Source: CAVYHJ01 sp963768165 [NCBI: uncultured bacterium]
GTDB taxonomy: Bacteria > UBP4 > UBA4092
Direction of reading: 5' to 3'
NCBI GenBank assembly: GCA_963768165.1
Contig: CAVYHJ010000003.1
Span: forward strand, 434,001 to 498,000
Length of the DNA stretch: 64,000 bases
Part shown: one piece after another, positions 60,743 through 64,000 of the stretch
Position numbering within the stretch: the first letter of the stretch is position 1
How the letters are laid out: every line of letters starts with the position of its first letter
Position numbers and translations under genes: made by a program
The notes under the pieces: generated by a model
The model's database searches: none
What the model was told of the DNA's origin: nothing
The model's input: the letters and a program-made list of their open reading frames with translations, nothing else

Positions 60743-61681
60743 ATGAAAAGAGGTTTCAAGTTATGGATAGGAATTATTTTGGGAATGGTTGTTGTTCCCG
60801 GATGGGAATACACCGTATCCGGTAATTTAACGCATGTGGGTATACAGGCGTTACAAGCAGGGAATTATGGTATAGCGACGACCGATTTTTACCAAGCGTT
60901 ATCGGCGGCCAGTAGTGGAACAAATGATTATGATTGCGCGGAATATTATCTCGCGCGGTCATATACGGAATTAGGGAACAGTTCTACGGCGCAAGTTTTT
61001 GTGACGGCGTTATTGAGTGAGAATCCCGCCGGAGGGTATCAAGACGGAGCGTGGTATTATCAAATGCGGATTGCTTTATCGCAGAATAATTTCACTTTAT
61101 TAAGTACGAGTTTTACGCAATTAACCACGTTCTATCCGCAAGCCAAACAAATGCCGTCGGCGTATTTACGATATGCCGAAGGGTTACGTCTTATCAATCA
61201 CGATTATAGGACGGCCTTGTATTATGACCAACAAATCTTGAGTGAGTATTCCACGGATTTTGTTGCTGGATTAGGTTTATTGGATATGGGGATGGTGTAT
61301 TGGAGTCGCTATACAGTGGATTACGATACTACACAGTTAGTGTTAAGCGAACAAATATTCAATCAATGTCTTTCGCGTTATGCGACGGATGCCCATGTCG
61401 TTCCGAAAGCGTACCATTGGTTAGGGTATGTGCAAGAATACGGGAACAATAATTATTTAAGTGCCATTGCTAATTATCAACATGTATTAAATCAATGGCC
61501 GACGTATAGTAATTGTTCCAATGTATTGTTTGAGTTGGCGCGCAGTTACGATTATTCACAGAACAATACCAAAGCGATAACCACGTATCAACAGTATATT
61601 ACTCAATACCCTGCCAACACGGTAATGATTCAAGTGATTCGCCAGCGGTTGGCGGTATTAGAAATGAATGCAAAGGAGTAA
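60743..61681 (+). CDS. Exported TPR-type protein
   Basis: 312 residues with an N-terminal hydrophobic leader (WIGIILGMVVVPG) and about seven helical repeats of tetratricopeptide type (ALQAGNYGIATTDFYQAL, AEYYLARSYTELGN, YHWLGYVQEYGNNNYLSAIANYQHVL, ARSYDYSQNNTKAITTYQQYI). TPR proteins of this layout act as periplasmic scaffolds. AGAGGG lies upstream of the ATG. The next gene starts 5 bp after its stop, so the pair is an operon and this protein may help assemble or export the large PKD protein. Confidence 0.82.
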   Translation: MKRGFKLWIGIILGMVVVPGWEYTVSGNLTHVGIQALQAGNYGIATTDFYQALSAASSGTNDYDCAEYYLARSYTELGNSSTAQVFVTALLSENPAGGYQDGAWYYQMRIALSQNNFTLLSTSFTQLTTFYPQAKQMPSAYLRYAEGLRLINHDYRTALYYDQQILSEYSTDFVAGLGLLDMGMVYWSRYTVDYDTTQLVLSEQIFNQCLSRYATDAHVVPKAYHWLGYVQEYGNNNYLSAIANYQHVLNQWPTYSNCSNVLFELARSYDYSQNNTKAITTYQQYITQYPANTVMIQVIRQRLAVLEMNAKE

Positions 61682-61686
61682 GAGTT

Positions 61687-64000
61687 ATGAAAACTCTTTC
61701 ACTATTTTTAATTTGTTTAGGAATAGTTTGCGGTATGGTCTATTCTCAATGTACTCCAGGGGAAGGGTGTACCGATAGCGGGAACCCGTGTATGCCGGAA
61801 TTACCTTTTGGAATCCGATGAATGGGTCATGGAAAACGTCGGGGTGTGCGCCTGGATTAGTAACTTTTTTAGCCATAGACAGTGAAGGGAATCCCGCGCC
61901 GGTGGATCAACAAGTAAGTATCTTATGTTCCACGCTGGAAAATCCTATTACCTACACGTGGTATTTCGGGGATGGCGCGACCGGAACGGGAAACCAAGTC
62001 AGTCATGCGTATACTTGGAGCCAGACCCCCACCGTTATGTTAATTTCTCAAGGTGAATTTGTCCCCGCATGTACCACGTATCTTACCGTGAATATAGATG
62101 ATAGTGTTCCTTCCATGCCCACCGGTTTAACGTCGAATTACACGAGTACCCTATGGAATCAATACACGTCCCCAGTGGTCACGTTTCAATGGAACTCATC
62201 GTTTGACCCCTGCGGGTTTGCGTGTGGGATTGCGGGGTATTATTTTGCATTAAACACGATAGCGTCCTATACTCCCGGTCCCACGGATAATTTTACGAAT
62301 GGATGGAATGGGTTATCCGCGTCCTGTATTTTAAATAATAATAGAAACAATTATTTCCATGTCGCAGCGGTCAATAATGTAGGAACCATGAGCGCCGTAG
62401 CGAGTTCCGGTCTTATGGCCATGAGCGCCGCCAATACTCCACCCGCGTCCAGTGATCCGACCGCACCTGCTATTAATGTAATACTGCCCGGTTATTATGG
62501 AATGGGATGGTTTTCCGGCCCCGCCTGTGCCATTCCAGGTTGGACAATGAGTTTTGCGGTCTGTGATTCATCCCTTCAAAATAACTCTTATGTTTATGAT
62601 AGTTGTATTCTAACAACGATGGGGAATACCTATAGCGTAACGAAATGGATGAACGGACTTTTAATGCCGAATCAATCTCTTGGTGGAAATTGGGGATTAT
62701 TTGAGTGGGTGTCTGTATCAACAACTATTGGGCCAGGGAACCAAAATGCGTTGTGTAAATATTTTTATCATGATGCCAATAATAATGAATACTGTAGTTC
62801 CATGAACACTAGTTTTCCTGTTGTCAATGCGAGTTTACCGTCTTTAACGACGATATGTTTAAGTTGTGGAAATATTTTACAAGTGCAACCGATAGTAACT
62901 CCCCCGAATGCCACGAGTGTTATTGGCTTTACCAGTAGTAACCCCACTGTGGCGAGTATTAATAATTATGATCCGGTGGGGAATATTCTAACCATTGAGG
63001 CGAATTCTCCTGGGGCGGTTGTGATTACTCCTGTGATTTCAGGTACAAATTATGAATTCAATAATGGTAGTCAAATTTTATCGGTCGTCACATCCGATGC
63101 ACAATATATAAGTGGGTTTAGTTATATAAACCCAGGAAATATTACGATGAATGGAGCGCCATTAGTGAATACAACGACTTATGTTATAAAAAATAGTTAT
63201 CCCAGTTTATATGGTTGGATGACGGTGAATAATGTTCAAGTTGGCGCAGCGAGCGATAATCTTTATATGGTGTCTGTTAGTTGCTCTACTATTACAACCA
63301 CACAAGAGATTCCGATTTCTGTGTCTATGACTGGTTCGGGGACGGTGGATTTTACCACGCCGGGATTTTATCCGATTTCAGTCACATGGTATGATAATAA
63401 TGGTTCCAGTACCACGGAAAATTTTTGGATTTGTGTGTGGTGGGTGAATTTGACATTGAATACGGGTACGATGATGAGTACCGATCAATTGGCTTTTTGG
63501 AAAGCGCAAGATCAAGTATATGGCACTTCATCTACGCCTACAATTAGAACGTTAGGCAGGGTAACAGCCGATTTTACGAATCACATATTAGGATATTTTG
63601 GGAAAGTAGAAATTGACGGACAAATCGTCCCCAGTGGAACGGGTCGAAATTTGTCAGGGTTTGTTTTTTATTCCAACACAAGTTCTCATGCGTGGTTTTA
63701 CGATAATTTAGGATTCAGTTATAGTACCAGTACCATCGGACCCGACGGACCGAATCCTGGCGCGTTTCAAACTGTTCCTATTAATGATTATATTTTCATG
63801 ATTGATGGGCCGGGGATGCAAGTAATAGATACTTTTGGTGATCCTGTTGGAACTTACAGCGCAGAGAGTGACCGTGCTAATTTTTGGACGTATGTAGGAC
63901 AAAATGGAACCCTGTGTTCGGATACATTATATTGGCACCAAGAAACGACTATTACCGGTCCTCCACCTTATCAGGGAGGTTCCCCAATGGATGTAGGGAT
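61687..64000 (+). CDS. Large secreted PKD-containing protein, frameshifted near the start and cut by window edge
   Basis: ATG 61687 (AAAGGAG upstream) encodes a signal peptide and a Cys-rich start (CTPGEGCTDSGNP) but stops at 61821. From 61779 to the end of the window another frame is open for about 740 codons and clearly continues the same protein: GITFWNPMNGSW, a PKD-like domain with YTWYFGDGATGTGNQVSHAYTW near 61960-62030, then Cys-rich and Ig-like beta segments. An in-frame TAG at 61776 closes the upstream side of that frame. One missing base between 61779 and 61821 explains both. It is cotranscribed with the TPR gene. A sequencing or assembly error is as likely as a real mutation. The C-terminus is beyond the edge. 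Confidence 0.75.

Noticed and set aside
1-64000. CRISPR array or rRNA genes
   Set aside because: I found no regularly spaced direct repeats with unique spacers and no rRNA sequence; repeats present are isolated palindromes or coding repeats.

Overview
The window looks like a chromosomal segment of an uncultured, Gram-negative-type bacterium of moderately low GC content. Several lipoproteins with lipoboxes, Sec signal peptides on large beta-propeller/PKD proteins, a lipid-anchored cytochrome c and bacterial ribosomal proteins support this. The phylum cannot be fixed by eye; EF-Tu, NusG, L1 and L11 are all present and would settle it. I see no rRNA, integrase, transposase or CRISPR array. Short palindromic repeats in the spacers are abundant.

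Layout. 1-2650: nadE (cut by the window edge) and glnA. 2840-4992: a secreted six-bladed kelch plus triple-PKD protein whose frame is broken by one missing base. 5.4-12.1 kb: an aspartyl-protease/PDZ lipoprotein, an orphan ParB-like protein, an MFS transporter, archaeal-type phosphoglycerate mutase and a YidE-type transporter. 12.1-13.0 kb: a possible structured RNA and a small lipoprotein. 13.0-21.7 kb: eleven minus-strand genes, probably one transcription unit behind a TTGACA-N17-TAGGAT promoter at 21.7 kb. It mixes sulfur genes (ATP sulfurylase, TusA, JAMM protease, two ubiquitin-like sulfur carriers, E1-like MoeB, cysteine synthase, threonine synthase-like enzyme) with three isoprenoid genes (a VTE5-type polyprenol kinase, a DUF92/VTE6-type protein and a UbiA prenyltransferase). 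This is the most interesting part of the window. 22.2-25.5 kb: a soluble histidine kinase behind an orphan EutN/CcmL microcompartment vertex protein, then a membrane pentapeptide-repeat protein. 25.7-29.6 kb: tRNA-Thr, tuf, rpmG, tRNA-Trp, secE, nusG, rplK, rplA, ending in a terminator where rplJL-rpoBC would usually follow. 30.3-35.6 kb: a TCA-cycle run (aconitase, isocitrate dehydrogenase, sucCD), followed by a lone AAA ATPase. 36.8-40.3 kb: a YdeI-like protein, a small membrane protein, cytochrome c and a GH35-type glycosidase. 41.0-46.4 kb: a second secreted kelch protein with twelve blades, and a GH3 glycosidase. 46.6-50.3 kb: a phosphoesterase, a conserved small protein and glgB. 50.4-56.9 kb: a decayed GT39-type glycosyltransferase, a small exported protein, and two GT2 enzymes flanking a giant YfhO/ILEI membrane protein. 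57.0-64.0 kb: a secreted eight-repeat propeller protein, a TPR protein, and a large secreted PKD protein that is frameshifted near its start and runs off the right edge.

How the genes fit together. The cell appears to assimilate sulfate and to move sulfur on protein carriers to PLP enzymes for cysteine and perhaps homocysteine. It runs a TCA segment, stores and degrades glucans (glgB, GH3, GH35) and invests heavily in secreted repeat proteins and lipid-linked glycosylation. Several promoters place the -10 box 6-9 bp upstream of the start codon with no Shine-Dalgarno sequence, so leaderless mRNAs are likely for some genes.
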